From NCBI GenBank assembly GCA_050251415.1, contig JBFWMT010000016.1:1-44711 (forward strand): a stretch of 44,711 nt of DNA, read 5' to 3'. Positions 18,023 to 26,572 of the stretch are shown here, one piece after another (the stretch's first letter is position 1; each line of letters starts with the position of its first letter). The notes beneath the pieces were generated by a model, which did no database searches, had not been told where the DNA came from, and saw nothing but the letters and a program-made list of their open reading frames with translations. Made by a program: the position numbers and the translations under genes. The stretch is from UBA8514 sp050251415. GTDB taxonomy: Bacteria; Bacillota; Clostridia; Lachnospirales; Anaerotignaceae.

Positions 18023-19729
18023 ATGAAATTAAACCAGCTTTATTTAACTGAATATGGTAAACGTTTTATAGATGAAATACCCTTAAAGCCCATTTATAAC
18101 GAATTTCATCTTAAAGATGAATATGTAACCATGAGGGACGGAACCAGACTTTTATGCACAACAGCTTTTCCGGTAGGGGAATATAAATCGTTGCCGGTTA
18201 TTCTTTTGCGTACACCCTATGGCATTAAGTCCCTTCGGTTTTTTTTTGAGATGTCATTTTATGGCTACATTTGTGTTGCGCAATGCTGTAGAGGCACATA
18301 TGGAAGTGAAGGAAGTTGGGTGCCTGCAAAAAATGAAGAAAATGACGGAGAGGATACCCTTGAATATATTATAAACAGCCCTTGGTGCAACGGGAAAATT
18401 GCCATGACAGGCACATCATATCTTTCTATGAACCAATGGATTTTGGCAGACAAGCTTCCGGCAGAGGTAAAAACCTTGAATATTGAAGCCTATAGCCCAT
18501 ACAGATATGACTTGCTGTATACAAACCGAATGTTTCACTTAGAGGCTTACACAGGATGGACGGCATATAACAGTGGTGTTGAGAACACCGCTTTTAAAGG
18601 GGATAGGCTGTATGATGAAATTTTGAAATTTAAACCACAAATAAAAATGGACGAAGCACTGCTTGGAGAAAAACTGCCTTGGTATAGAAACTGGGTGGAA
18701 AGCTTTAAGGGGGATGAAGAATTTTGGGAAAAAGATGATTGGGGCAAGCTTAAAAATATGCCCCAAAGCCTTAATGTGCCAACCCTTTTTAATGCAGGTT
18801 GGTACGACCCTCATTTTGATGGAATGTTTAAGGCGTGGAATAACTTAAAGGAAGAAGTTAGGGGTAAAAACCTATTTTTAACAGCACCAGTTAACCATAA
18901 ACAAAGCATGTGCGGCAGTTTTCCTGTTGAGAATGCTTTTGAATATATTGGAACACGGTTTATGAAGGCAAAACTTTTGTGGTTTAACCACTTTCTGCGT
19001 GGTGAAAAACTGGAACTCCCCCAAGGGGTGCAAATGTCCTTTATTTATGGCAAAAATACGTGGGAAGACGTGGAGAAGGAAAAAAATAACGAATTGGAAA
19101 GGGTGTTGTATTTTAATTTAAAAGAATGTAAACTGGATAATATACCCGTTGATGAATACCACGAGCCGGTATGTTTTGTGTACAATCCTAATAATCCAGC
19201 GCCCACCTGTGGCAGTGAGGTTATAATGACAGATTACATGTATCATAAAAACAAATTGACTGCCGAGGGGATACAGATTTTGCCTCCTGTTGGGGCAAGA
19301 GAGGATGTTGTAAGTCTTTTATCCAATAAGTTTGAAGAGGACATTTTGCTTGTGAATGATTTTTGGGTGTATATAGATGTGCAGACAACTGCAAAGGATA
19401 CGGCATTTACTGCAAAGCTTGCATTGGTTAACAAAAATGGGGATGCATATAGCCTAAGAAGCAGTATTTCATCGGTTTTGGCACAGCACCATAATTATAT
19501 GCCAAATACAACAGTTTCTTTAAAAATTAGGCTTACAAAACTGCATGTTTTGGTAAGAAAAGGAGAAAGGCTTAGGCTGGACATTTCGTCATCAGACTAC
19601 CCAGCTTTTCATATACACCCAAACACCAATGAGAGTTGGGCAAGGGAAGAAAATTATGTGACGGCAAAGCAAAGTATTATTGGCGGGAAATTAAAGTTTA
19701 GTTGTATTGAAAAGGAGCTGAACAAATGA
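18023..19729 (+). CDS. CocE/NonD family alpha/beta hydrolase
   Basis: 568 residues, typical for the CocE / X-Pro dipeptidyl-peptidase (S15) family. The N-terminal hydrolase domain has RDGTRLLCTTAFPVG, then a nucleophile motif GTSYLSM with Ser132. A probable acid sits in NAGWYDPHFDG (about residue 257) and a probable base in APVNHKQSM. The C-terminal 200 residues form the jelly-roll domain of the family. Members hydrolyse esters, amides or acyl-peptide bonds; the true substrate cannot be told. No signal peptide is seen, so it acts in the cytoplasm. GGAGAA precedes the start, and the stop overlaps the next start as ATGA. Confidence 0.88.
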   Translation: MKLNQLYLTEYGKRFIDEIPLKPIYNEFHLKDEYVTMRDGTRLLCTTAFPVGEYKSLPVILLRTPYGIKSLRFFFEMSFYGYICVAQCCRGTYGSEGSWVPAKNEENDGEDTLEYIINSPWCNGKIAMTGTSYLSMNQWILADKLPAEVKTLNIEAYSPYRYDLLYTNRMFHLEAYTGWTAYNSGVENTAFKGDRLYDEILKFKPQIKMDEALLGEKLPWYRNWVESFKGDEEFWEKDDWGKLKNMPQSLNVPTLFNAGWYDPHFDGMFKAWNNLKEEVRGKNLFLTAPVNHKQSMCGSFPVENAFEYIGTRFMKAKLLWFNHFLRGEKLELPQGVQMSFIYGKNTWEDVEKEKNNELERVLYFNLKECKLDNIPVDEYHEPVCFVYNPNNPAPTCGSEVIMTDYMYHKNKLTAEGIQILPPVGAREDVVSLLSNKFEEDILLVNDFWVYIDVQTTAKDTAFTAKLALVNKNGDAYSLRSSISSVLAQHHNYMPNTTVSLKIRLTKLHVLVRKGERLRLDISSSDYPAFHIHPNTNESWAREENYVTAKQSIIGGKLKFSCIEKELNK

Positions 19730-20520
19730 AAATTGGAACATGTATACCATCAAAATATTATGAAAAAGCGGCAGAGGCAGGCTATGATTATGTTGAGTTT
19801 GCCGGTGTTGAGGTTTACGGTATGACGCAGGAGGAATTTAATTCCATTGTTGAACTTAAAAATAGGGTTAAACTGCCAATACGTGGGTTTAATGCATACT
19901 GCAATGAAAGTGTTCCAATTGTAGGGGACAGTTTTTCTGAAAAAAAGGTGGAAGAATATGCCCAAATTCTTTGTGAAAGAGGAGAGCAGTTAGGCATTAC
20001 CTCGGTTGGCATCGGTGCGCCAAAGGCAAGAAAGCTTCCACAAGGATATGATTTAGCCAAAGCAGATTTGCAGGCAAAAACCTTTTTAAAGATAACAAGC
20101 GAAATTGCCAAAAGCCATGGTCAGATTGTTCTTTATGAGGCAATCCACAAGCATATGTGTGATTATTGCAATTATACAAAAGACACAGTTGCAATGGTGA
20201 AAGACTTAAATGACGAAAACATAAAAATGGTTTTGGACTTTTACCATATGGACGTAATGGGCGAGGAGTTGACAAAAATAGATTTTGCTATGCCTTACGT
20301 TAAGCATTTGCATGTAAGTCACACAGGAGAAAACTATGCCAGAGATTATATAACACAAAAGGATTTGAATTGGATTAAAGACGTTTTAACAGCCACAAAA
20401 GAGTATGGTTATGATGAAACCATCAGCATTGAGGCGGATATTAAGAATTTTGATGAGGAAGCCGTTTTAGGTTTGAACGTAATAAAACAAGCCATTGAGG
20501 AAGTTAAAAAAATAAAGTAA
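19726..20520 (+). CDS. Sugar phosphate isomerase/epimerase-like TIM-barrel protein
   Basis: 264 residues of the xylose isomerase-like TIM-barrel (AP endonuclease 2) superfamily. Candidate metal ligands are spread in the expected order: LYEAIHKH, MVLDFYHMD, HLHVSHTG and SIEADIKN. Enzymes of this fold isomerise or epimerise sugars, inosose or hydroxypyruvate, usually with a divalent metal. The ATG overlaps the hydrolase stop by four bases, showing translational coupling. Together with the transporter and hydrolase it suggests breakdown of an acylated or esterified sugar-like compound, but this is inference from context only. Confidence 0.85.
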   Translation: MKIGTCIPSKYYEKAAEAGYDYVEFAGVEVYGMTQEEFNSIVELKNRVKLPIRGFNAYCNESVPIVGDSFSEKKVEEYAQILCERGEQLGITSVGIGAPKARKLPQGYDLAKADLQAKTFLKITSEIAKSHGQIVLYEAIHKHMCDYCNYTKDTVAMVKDLNDENIKMVLDFYHMDVMGEELTKIDFAMPYVKHLHVSHTGENYARDYITQKDLNWIKDVLTATKEYGYDETISIEADIKNFDEEAVLGLNVIKQAIEEVKKIK

Positions 20521-20529
20521 GATTCTTGA

Positions 20530-20637
20530 GCATTGCCACCTTGACCCACCCTAAACCCGCATATAATGCGGGTTTAATAAAGTTTTTGGTCTTGCTTTTT
20601 TCAAAAAGCAAGTGGGTTTGGGCAACGCCCAAGGTCT
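20530..20637 (+). repeat. Modular hairpin repeat, copy B (short)
   Basis: Contains only the 3' half of the element: the segment CATTGCCACCTTGACCCA, a 10-bp stem AAACCCGCAT/ATGCGGGTTT (20553-20575), the CTTGCTTTTTTCAAAAAGCAAG stem and TTGGGC-AAC-GCCCAA. It lies between two convergent operons and is the only terminator-like sequence there. Confidence 0.85.
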
Positions 20638-20642
20638 GTTCT

Positions 20643-21194
20643 TTATAAGGTTCTGTATTTAGCTTTTTCACTTTCGTATAAATTGTTTCCAAGGCTGTCC
20701 ACAACTACAACACATGGAAAATCTTCAACATAAAGCTTGTGAATAGCTTCTGCCCCAAGGTCGTCGTAAGCAATTACTTCGGCCTTTTTTATGTGGCTGG
20801 ATATTAATGCCGCCGCACCGCCTGTTGCCGCAAAATACACTGCACCGTTGCGTTTCATGGCATCCATTACTTCAGCATTTCTTGCACCCTTGCCAATCAT
20901 ACCTGTTTCACCTTTATCCAGTAAAAAAGGGGCATAGGCGTCCATGCGGTAGGAGGTGGTAGGCCCTGCCGAGCCTATAACTTCACCTGGCTTTGCTGGG
21001 GACGGCCCGGCGTAGTAAATGATTGCGTTTTCCATGTCAAAGGGGAAAGTACCGTTCTCTTGGTAATCCTCAAGCATACGCTTATGTGCCGCATCTCTTG
21101 CGGTGTAAATAGTACCTGTAATGGCAATAATATCCCCAGCACGCAAAGCAGAGGATTTTTCTTTTGTTAAGGGTGTTGTAACGTTAATGGTCAT
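20643..21194 (-). CDS. Class I fumarate hydratase, beta subunit (FumA C-terminal / TtdB type)
   Basis: 183 residues, matching the separate beta subunit of two-part class I hydro-lyases. Motifs include GDIIAITGTIYTARDAAHKR, IIYYAGPSPAKPG, GSAGPTTSYRMD and YFAATGGAAALI. With the alpha subunit it forms the oxygen-sensitive [4Fe-4S] fumarase that interconverts fumarate and malate; a tartrate dehydratase role is the main alternative. The gene follows the alpha subunit by 15 bp with AGGAGG before its start. It ends just next to repeat copy B, which probably serves as its terminator. Confidence 0.92.
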   Translation of the reverse strand: MTINVTTPLTKEKSSALRAGDIIAITGTIYTARDAAHKRMLEDYQENGTFPFDMENAIIYYAGPSPAKPGEVIGSAGPTTSYRMDAYAPFLLDKGETGMIGKGARNAEVMDAMKRNGAVYFAATGGAAALISSHIKKAEVIAYDDLGAEAIHKLYVEDFPCVVVVDSLGNNLYESEKAKYRTL

Positions 21195-21209
21195 TTTTTA
21201 ATCCTCCTT

Positions 21210-22052
21210 TTATAAATTGCATACTGCGTGGCGTGTAACGTGACAACTTATGTTCACTGCTATGGGCATACATGCTATGTGTGTTGCATAGGTTTCTATG
21301 TTTATGCCAAGGGCTGTGGTTTTACCGCCTAAACCTTGTGGGCCAATGCCTGTGCTGTTTATTTTTTCTAAAAGCTCAATTTCCATTTCTTTTATATGTT
21401 CTTTATTGCTGTGGGAACCTACGGGGCGAAGAAGGGCTTTTTTTGCCAGAAGAGCCGCGGTTTCAAAGTTACCGCCACAGCCTACACCTATTACCATTGG
21501 TGGACATGGGTTCGGGCCCGCGGCTTCAATTGTGTCTAAAATAGCCTGCTTTGCACCCTCAATTCCGTCAGACGGCTTCATCATAAAAATTTTGCTCATA
21601 TTTTCACTACCAGCACCCTTTGGGGCAATTTCAATTTTAAGCCCGTCACCCTCCACAAGATTAAAGTGTATAATGGCTGGGGTGTTGTCTTTTGTGTTCA
21701 CCCTTATGAAAGGGTCACTTACAACAGATTTACGAAGATAGCCTTCGGTATAGCCTTGGCGAACGCCCTCATTTATAGCGGCAGCAAGTGAGCCACCAGA
21801 AATGTGTACTTCTTGTCCTATTTCCACAAATACAATTGCCATGCCAGTGTCCTGACAAATTGGTACATGGTCGGCTTTGGCGATGTCTGCATTTTTTGTT
21901 ATTTGGCAAAGCATTTCTTTGCCTATGGGTGAGGATTCGTTGGTTTTTGCACACTCAAGTGCCTCATATATATCGCTGTTTAAAAAGTAGTTGGCATCAA
22001 TGCACATTTTTTTAACGGCTTGGGTTATTTTTGCGGTTTCAATTTCACGCAT
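21210..22052 (-). CDS. Class I fumarate hydratase, alpha subunit (TtdA type)
   Basis: 280 residues. The cluster-binding cysteines are visible in PICQDTGMAIVFVE, GVGCGGNFETAALLAKKA and a C-terminal CMPIAVNISCH segment. The conserved RPVGSHS and GIGPQGLGGKTTALG are also present. The alpha subunit holds the [4Fe-4S] cluster and most of the active site of fumarase. GGAGGG precedes the start on the minus strand, and a TATAAT-like box lies in the 100-base leader. It is the first gene of a two-gene operon. In an anaerobe it would run the reductive or partial citric acid cycle, or aspartate/fumarate fermentation. Confidence 0.92.
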   Translation of the reverse strand: MREIETAKITQAVKKMCIDANYFLNSDIYEALECAKTNESSPIGKEMLCQITKNADIAKADHVPICQDTGMAIVFVEIGQEVHISGGSLAAAINEGVRQGYTEGYLRKSVVSDPFIRVNTKDNTPAIIHFNLVEGDGLKIEIAPKGAGSENMSKIFMMKPSDGIEGAKQAILDTIEAAGPNPCPPMVIGVGCGGNFETAALLAKKALLRPVGSHSNKEHIKEMEIELLEKINSTGIGPQGLGGKTTALGINIETYATHIACMPIAVNISCHVTRHAVCNL

Positions 22053-22146
22053 ACAGTTCCCTCCTAAAATGATTTTGTAAATTATAACACAAAACTGATG
22101 TTATAAAAAGAGAAACTGATACAATATACAACACAGAGAGTAGATA

Positions 22147-22410
22147 AACCTTGGGCGTTGCCCAAACCCACTTGCTTTTTGAAAAAGCAAGACCAAAAAC
22201 TTTATTAAAACCGCATATTTATGCGGTTTTGGATGGGTCAAGGTGGCAATGGCAAAGAAGTGCCATCTGTCAGTATGACAGCTTTGCGTAGCAAAGTGCT
22301 GACCGATGCAATAGCAAAGACATGCTATCTGTCCGCAGGACAGCTTTGCAAAGCAAAGTGCTGACCATACCCTTGTGGGTGTTTGAGGGCAAAGACCTCA
22401 TGGCTTTGAC
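22147..22410 (-). repeat. Modular hairpin repeat, copy C (inverted)
   Basis: The same modules as copy A but on the minus strand: TTGGGC-GTT-GCCCAA, a CTTGCTTTTT/AAAAAGCAAG stem, AAAACCGCAT/ATGCGGTTTT (22207-22230), and two tandem 62-bp-period units (22249-22304, 22311-22366). These units carry ATGGCA/TGCCAT in one and ATAGCA/TGCTAT in the other, a compensated change. It fills the gap between the HAD gene's 3' end and the fumarase operon start, so its orientation follows the HAD gene. Confidence 0.85.
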
Positions 22411-22428
22411 TTTTTATTCAATCTGTGT

Positions 22429-23256
22429 TTAAAGTATAAACCTTTCAATTGCTGCTAAAACACCGTCTTCATCACAGGAATGAGTTACATGGTGGGCAAT
22501 TTTTTTTATGTGTTCTTCTCCATTTTCCATGGCGACACTAAGGCCTGCAAATTTTAGCATATCCTCGTCGTTACTGCTATCGCCAAAAGCGGCTACTTGG
22601 GAAGGCAAAATATTAAGCTTGTTGCATAGCGTGTTTAAGGCGTTTCCTTTTGTTGCAAGCTTATTTGTTATTTCCAAATTGTTTGGGGAAGAACTTGTAA
22701 CCGTGGCAAAATCTTTTTCTTCAAGATATTGTTTAAAATTATGCCGAAGGTTGGTATCAGCAAATATTAGGTTCACGTTTTCAATTTGTGAAGCATTCTC
22801 TTTGGCAAACTTCAAAGTGCTATTTATTGGTGTGCGTGTTGAAAGAACATAGTCAACATGCCAACCAACTACGCCGTAACGGTTGAGATTATCTATATAT
22901 TTCTTTTCAGTATAGGCTTTACCTTTATAAAATATTTCTATCATTATTGGCAGGGTGGCGGCTTTTTTGATGGTGTGCATAAGGGTGCTTTCAGGAACAG
23001 GACAGCTTGCAATTTCTTCACCAGTATGTAAGTTGTTGATAGCCGCGCCGTTGGAAGTAATTATGTATTTTAGGGACTCGATTTCTTTCACCTGGTTAGG
23101 CACGGAGCTTAATACACGCCCTGTTGTAGGCACAAACACAATTCCGCTGTTTTGCAGTTTGCAAATGGCATTAAGCAAGGGTTTGGTAAGCTGTTTTTGA
23201 CTGTTTAAAAGAGTTCCGTCTAGGTCACTTGCTACAAGCTTTATGTTTGGGTTCAT
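22429..23256 (-). CDS. Cof-type HAD-IIB family hydrolase
   Basis: 275 residues. Motif I is ASDLDGTLLNSQ at the N-terminus, motif II is VPTTGRVLS, a lysine lies in NKLATKGNALNTLCNKL, and motif IV is AAFGDSSNDEDMLKFAG. This order with a C2-type cap is that of Cof/YidA-like phosphatases. They dephosphorylate sugar phosphates, nucleotides or cofactors such as FMN or pyridoxal phosphate; specificity is not predictable. It has its own promoter at 23308-23336, and AGAGAG precedes the start codon. Repeat copy C lies immediately behind it. Confidence 0.93.
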   Translation of the reverse strand: MNPNIKLVASDLDGTLLNSQKQLTKPLLNAICKLQNSGIVFVPTTGRVLSSVPNQVKEIESLKYIITSNGAAINNLHTGEEIASCPVPESTLMHTIKKAATLPIMIEIFYKGKAYTEKKYIDNLNRYGVVGWHVDYVLSTRTPINSTLKFAKENASQIENVNLIFADTNLRHNFKQYLEEKDFATVTSSSPNNLEITNKLATKGNALNTLCNKLNILPSQVAAFGDSSNDEDMLKFAGLSVAMENGEEHIKKIAHHVTHSCDEDGVLAAIERFIL

Positions 23257-23307
23257 TTTAATTCTCTCTTTTCTTATATAATTAAGGTTAAGTAATTCTA
23301 TATCAGT

Positions 23308-23336
23308 ATTTTACCACAATAATTCCAGAAGAACAA
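23308..23336 (-). promoter_or_regulatory. Sigma-A promoter of HAD gene
   Basis: On the minus strand, TTGTTC (23336-23331) and TAAAAT (23313-23308) are 17 bp apart. Confidence 0.6.
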
Positions 23337-23520
23337 AATTTTAAATCTGCTCAAAAAAATAAAAAAGTTTACTACTACAAAATTTAAAATTTAGCATATG
23401 TAATACCAAAGCTATAGAACTTGATATTTAAAAAGTTATATAAAATGTTCAAATGTAGCGCAGTATAGCAACAAGCAGTTATAAAAGTTTAATGAAAATA
23501 AATTATTTGTTTACAATATA

Positions 23521-23548
23521 TTGCAAAAAAACAACTGCATAGTATAAT
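23521..23548 (+). promoter_or_regulatory. Promoter of regulator-potABCD operon
   Basis: TTGCAA (23521-23526) and TATAAT (23543-23548) with a 16-bp spacer. A TTTAGTA direct repeat lies between this promoter and the regulator start, a plausible autoregulatory site. Confidence 0.65.
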
Positions 23549-23612
23549 GATATAGGTTTAGTAAAAATAATAGTATTGTTTAGTATTAGTATATCTAACC
23601 AAAGGAGCAGTT

Positions 23613-24146
23613 ATGGATATTGGGGTAAAAATAAAGCAGCTTAGAAAACAAAAAGGGCTTACCCTTGAAGAACTGGCAAGTCGATGTGAACTTACCAAGG
23701 GATTTCTTTCCCAAATGGAAAGAAATTTGACTTCCCCTTCAATAGCAACCCTTAATGATATTTTGGAGGCATTGGGAACAACGCTGTCCGAATTTTTCAT
23801 GGAGGCAAAGGACGAAAAGGTAGTTTTTCAAAAGGACGATTTTTTTGTTGATGAAAGAGACGGATATACCGTTAATTGGATTGTGCCGAATTCCCAAAAA
23901 AACGAAATGGAGCCTGTACTGATAGAGCTTAAACAGGGAAACCGTACCTTTGAGGTTACACCCAATAATGGCGAAGAGTTTGGATATGTGCTGGACGGAG
24001 GGGTGACCCTTGTGGTTGGTAACAAAGAGTATCTTGTAAAAAAAGGAGAAACCTTTTACCTTAATGGCAAGGATTTTCATTATATACGCAACGATAAAAA
24101 AGGAATGGCAAAAATTTTGTGGGTGTCTACACCGCCACTGTTTTAG
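23613..24146 (+). CDS. XRE-family regulator with C-terminal cupin domain
   Basis: 177 residues. The N-terminal Xre helix-turn-helix (about 5-60) includes IKQLRKQKGLTLEELASRCE and KGFLSQMERNLTSPSIATL. The C-terminal cupin (about 100-175) includes NNGEEFGYVLDGGVTLVVG and GETFYLNGKDFHYIRN. This PuuR-like layout commonly senses a small ligand in the cupin. Its position as first gene of a polyamine transport operon (9 bp before potA) suggests it controls potABCD in response to polyamine or a related metabolite. AAAGGAG precedes the start. Confidence 0.92.
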   Translation: MDIGVKIKQLRKQKGLTLEELASRCELTKGFLSQMERNLTSPSIATLNDILEALGTTLSEFFMEAKDEKVVFQKDDFFVDERDGYTVNWIVPNSQKNEMEPVLIELKQGNRTFEVTPNNGEEFGYVLDGGVTLVVGNKEYLVKKGETFYLNGKDFHYIRNDKKGMAKILWVSTPPLF

Positions 24147-24155
24147 GAGGTCAAA

Positions 24156-25727
24156 ATGCGAAAACTTATTCAGTTTAAAAATATAGTAAAAGACTTTAAT
24201 GGTCAAATGGTTTTAAGGGGTATTAACCTTGATATTTATGAGAACGAGTTTGTAACATTGCTTGGTCCTTCTGGTTGTGGGAAAACAACGCTTTTAAGAA
24301 TTTTAGGGGGCTTCCTTAGCCAAACGGAGGGTCAGGTTATTTTTGACAACGAAGAAATAAGCGATGTACCTCCATACAAAAGGGAAATAAACACTGTCTT
24401 TCAAAAATATGCATTGTTTCCCCATATGAATGTTTACGATAATGTAGCTTTTGGGCTTAAAATTAAAAAAGAACCCAAAGACATTATTGAACAAAAGGTA
24501 ATGCGAATGCTAAAGCTTGTGAATCTTGAAGATTACGGCAAAAGAAGTGTTACCGAAATGAGCGGTGGTCAACAGCAGAGAGTTGCCATTGCCCGTGCCC
24601 TTGTAAACGAGCCAATGGTGCTTTTACTGGACGAACCCCTTGGTGCATTGGATTTAAAACTGAGAAAAGAAATGCAGCAGGAACTAAAAAAAATTCAAAA
24701 GGAAGTAGGCATTACATTTATTTACGTTACCCATGACCAAGAGGAAGCCCTTACCATGAGCGACAAAATTGTTGTAATGAGGGACGGGGAAATACAGCAG
24801 ATAGGAAGCCCTACCAACATTTACAACGAGCCTGTAAACGAATTTGTTGCCAACTTTATTGGGGAAAGCAATATTATTGATGGCATTATGCTTAGGGATA
24901 ATGAGGTAATATTTGAGGATAAAAAATTTGCTTGTGTTGACCGTGGTTTTAATGAAAACGAAAAGGTTGATGTTGTGATACGCCCAGAGGACTTAGATAT
25001 TGTGCCTAAAGAGAAGGGTATGCTTAAAGGTGTGGTTAAATCGGTTTTATTTAAGGGTGTACACTACGAAACTATTGTTGAAACCCGTGCGGGAACAAGC
25101 ATTACCGTAAATATGCATGTGTCTGAGGATAAGCCTGTTTTTAACACCGAAGCCAATGAAAAAATGAGTGCAAATGATTTCTACTTGGACGTAAATGATG
25201 TTGAGGAACTTACGGATGCAGATATTATTGCCCGTGCTGATGCTCAAGCGTGGAATCCAGATACAGACAGCCTAATTTCCATTAATAAGGTGGAATACCG
25301 CATTGAGGCAAAAAACGGAATTTATCCTGTTACGTTTTCAACCTCAGCAGGTACAATTGCTACTGCAAATATGATTGTACGTGACGAAAACCGTATTGTA
25401 AGCAACGAATATCAAGAAGAAATTTTTGCTGTTAATTTCTTTAAAAAGATAGATGAAATTAAAGAAAGCATTGCCCTTGAAACAGACCTTAAAACCTGGG
25501 CAAATGCTTCAGCATGGAGTTTAGAGGACGACAGTGCGGTGGAAATAACTGAGGTTGCATATAGCTTTGACCCCGAAAACATAGTAGCAGGGGATTATGC
25601 TGTTACTTTTAAAACAGAGGGTTACGAGTATAAAGTGGACACTACTGACGAATATAAGGTTGATGAGGTTGTTGGGCTTATGTTTAGCCCAGAGGATTTA
25701 CATATAATGAGCAAAGGAGGGTACTGA
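24156..25727 (+). CDS. potA: Spermidine/putrescine ABC transporter ATPase PotA with inserted Ig-like repeats
   Basis: 523 residues, against about 350-380 for usual PotA. The ATPase part is complete: Walker A GPSGCGKTT (37-45), signature MSGGQQQRVAIARAL (135-149), Walker B VLLLDEP (155-161) and H-loop His193. A TOBE region starts at about 271 (VVIRPEDLDI) and resumes at about 503 (VGLMFSPEDLHIM). Between them, residues about 325-500 form an extra acidic insert with two similar halves, each containing an AW-x-D-D/T-x-S pattern, then I-x-x-V-x-Y and G-x-Y-x-V-T-F. They look like tandem bacterial Ig-like domains. It powers polyamine import with PotBCD. AGGAGG precedes the ATG. Confidence 0.93.
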   Translation: MRKLIQFKNIVKDFNGQMVLRGINLDIYENEFVTLLGPSGCGKTTLLRILGGFLSQTEGQVIFDNEEISDVPPYKREINTVFQKYALFPHMNVYDNVAFGLKIKKEPKDIIEQKVMRMLKLVNLEDYGKRSVTEMSGGQQQRVAIARALVNEPMVLLLDEPLGALDLKLRKEMQQELKKIQKEVGITFIYVTHDQEEALTMSDKIVVMRDGEIQQIGSPTNIYNEPVNEFVANFIGESNIIDGIMLRDNEVIFEDKKFACVDRGFNENEKVDVVIRPEDLDIVPKEKGMLKGVVKSVLFKGVHYETIVETRAGTSITVNMHVSEDKPVFNTEANEKMSANDFYLDVNDVEELTDADIIARADAQAWNPDTDSLISINKVEYRIEAKNGIYPVTFSTSAGTIATANMIVRDENRIVSNEYQEEIFAVNFFKKIDEIKESIALETDLKTWANASAWSLEDDSAVEITEVAYSFDPENIVAGDYAVTFKTEGYEYKVDTTDEYKVDEVVGLMFSPEDLHIMSKGGY

Positions 25728-25729
25728 TT

Positions 25730-26572
25730 ATGAAGCAATTCCGCAACATGGCATATCCTTATGTGGTGTGGATAGCCATTATGATTGTGCTTCCTATGCT
25801 TTTAATAGTGATGTATGCCTTTACAAAAAAAGGCAACGATGTAACCACATTTCGCTTTACGTTAGAAAACTTCACCTATTTTTTTAGTGACCCAATTTTT
25901 GTTGATGTACTTAAACGCTCCCTAATAATTGCAGTTTTAACAACGATAATATGTATTTTGCTGGGGTATCCAGCCGCCTATATAATTGCCAACGCAAATC
26001 CTAAGGCTAGGGTTATGCTAGTTTTGCTTATAACAATACCAATGTGGATAAATATGCTTGTGCGTACCTATGCGTGGATGGGGATTTTACAAGATGACGG
26101 TGTTATAAATGCAATTTTAGGTTATTTTGGCATAAAGCCAATTAAAATGCTTCATACAAGTTTTGCGGTTGTGCTTGGGATGGTATACAACTTTATTCCA
26201 TTTATGATATTGCAAATTTATACATCCCTTACCAAAATGGACAAAAGCCTTTTGGATGCTGCCAACGACCTTGGTGCAAACAGGGTACAGAGTTTTCTTA
26301 AAATTACACTTCCGCTTTCCCTGCCTGGGGTTATAAGCGGAATTACGTTGGTGTTTTTGCCAGCAGTTTCAAGCTTTTTTATACCAAAGCTTTTGGGCGG
26401 AGGGCAGTATGTGCTTATAGGTAACGTAATTGAAAGTCAGTTCCTAACCAGTGGCAACTGGAATTTTGGCTCTGCCATATCTCTTATTATGGCTATCATC
26501 ATTATGGTATCTATGTATATTGCAAAGCGTGTGGATAAGGACACAAGTGCAAAGACAGGCGGTGCAAAATGA
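25730..26572 (+). CDS. potB: Polyamine ABC transporter permease PotB
   Basis: 280 residues with about six membrane spans. The cytoplasmic EAA loop that contacts the ATPase reads LLDAANDLGANRVQSFLKI and continues into LPLSLPGVISG. It also carries the family segment LLITIPMWINMLVRTYAWMG. It forms the membrane channel together with PotC. The gene starts 2 bp after the potA stop and overlaps potC by four bases (ATGA), so translation is coupled. Confidence 0.95.
   Translation: MKQFRNMAYPYVVWIAIMIVLPMLLIVMYAFTKKGNDVTTFRFTLENFTYFFSDPIFVDVLKRSLIIAVLTTIICILLGYPAAYIIANANPKARVMLVLLITIPMWINMLVRTYAWMGILQDDGVINAILGYFGIKPIKMLHTSFAVVLGMVYNFIPFMILQIYTSLTKMDKSLLDAANDLGANRVQSFLKITLPLSLPGVISGITLVFLPAVSSFFIPKLLGGGQYVLIGNVIESQFLTSGNWNFGSAISLIMAIIIMVSMYIAKRVDKDTSAKTGGAK

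Larger units (their letters stand above)
23257..23612. other. Divergent intergenic region (HAD / XRE-cupin)
   Basis: 356 very AT-rich bases without an ORF. They hold the HAD promoter and the promoter of the regulator-pot operon. The leader of the latter has a direct repeat TTTAGTA (about 23557 and 23580) that could be an operator. Confidence 0.55.
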
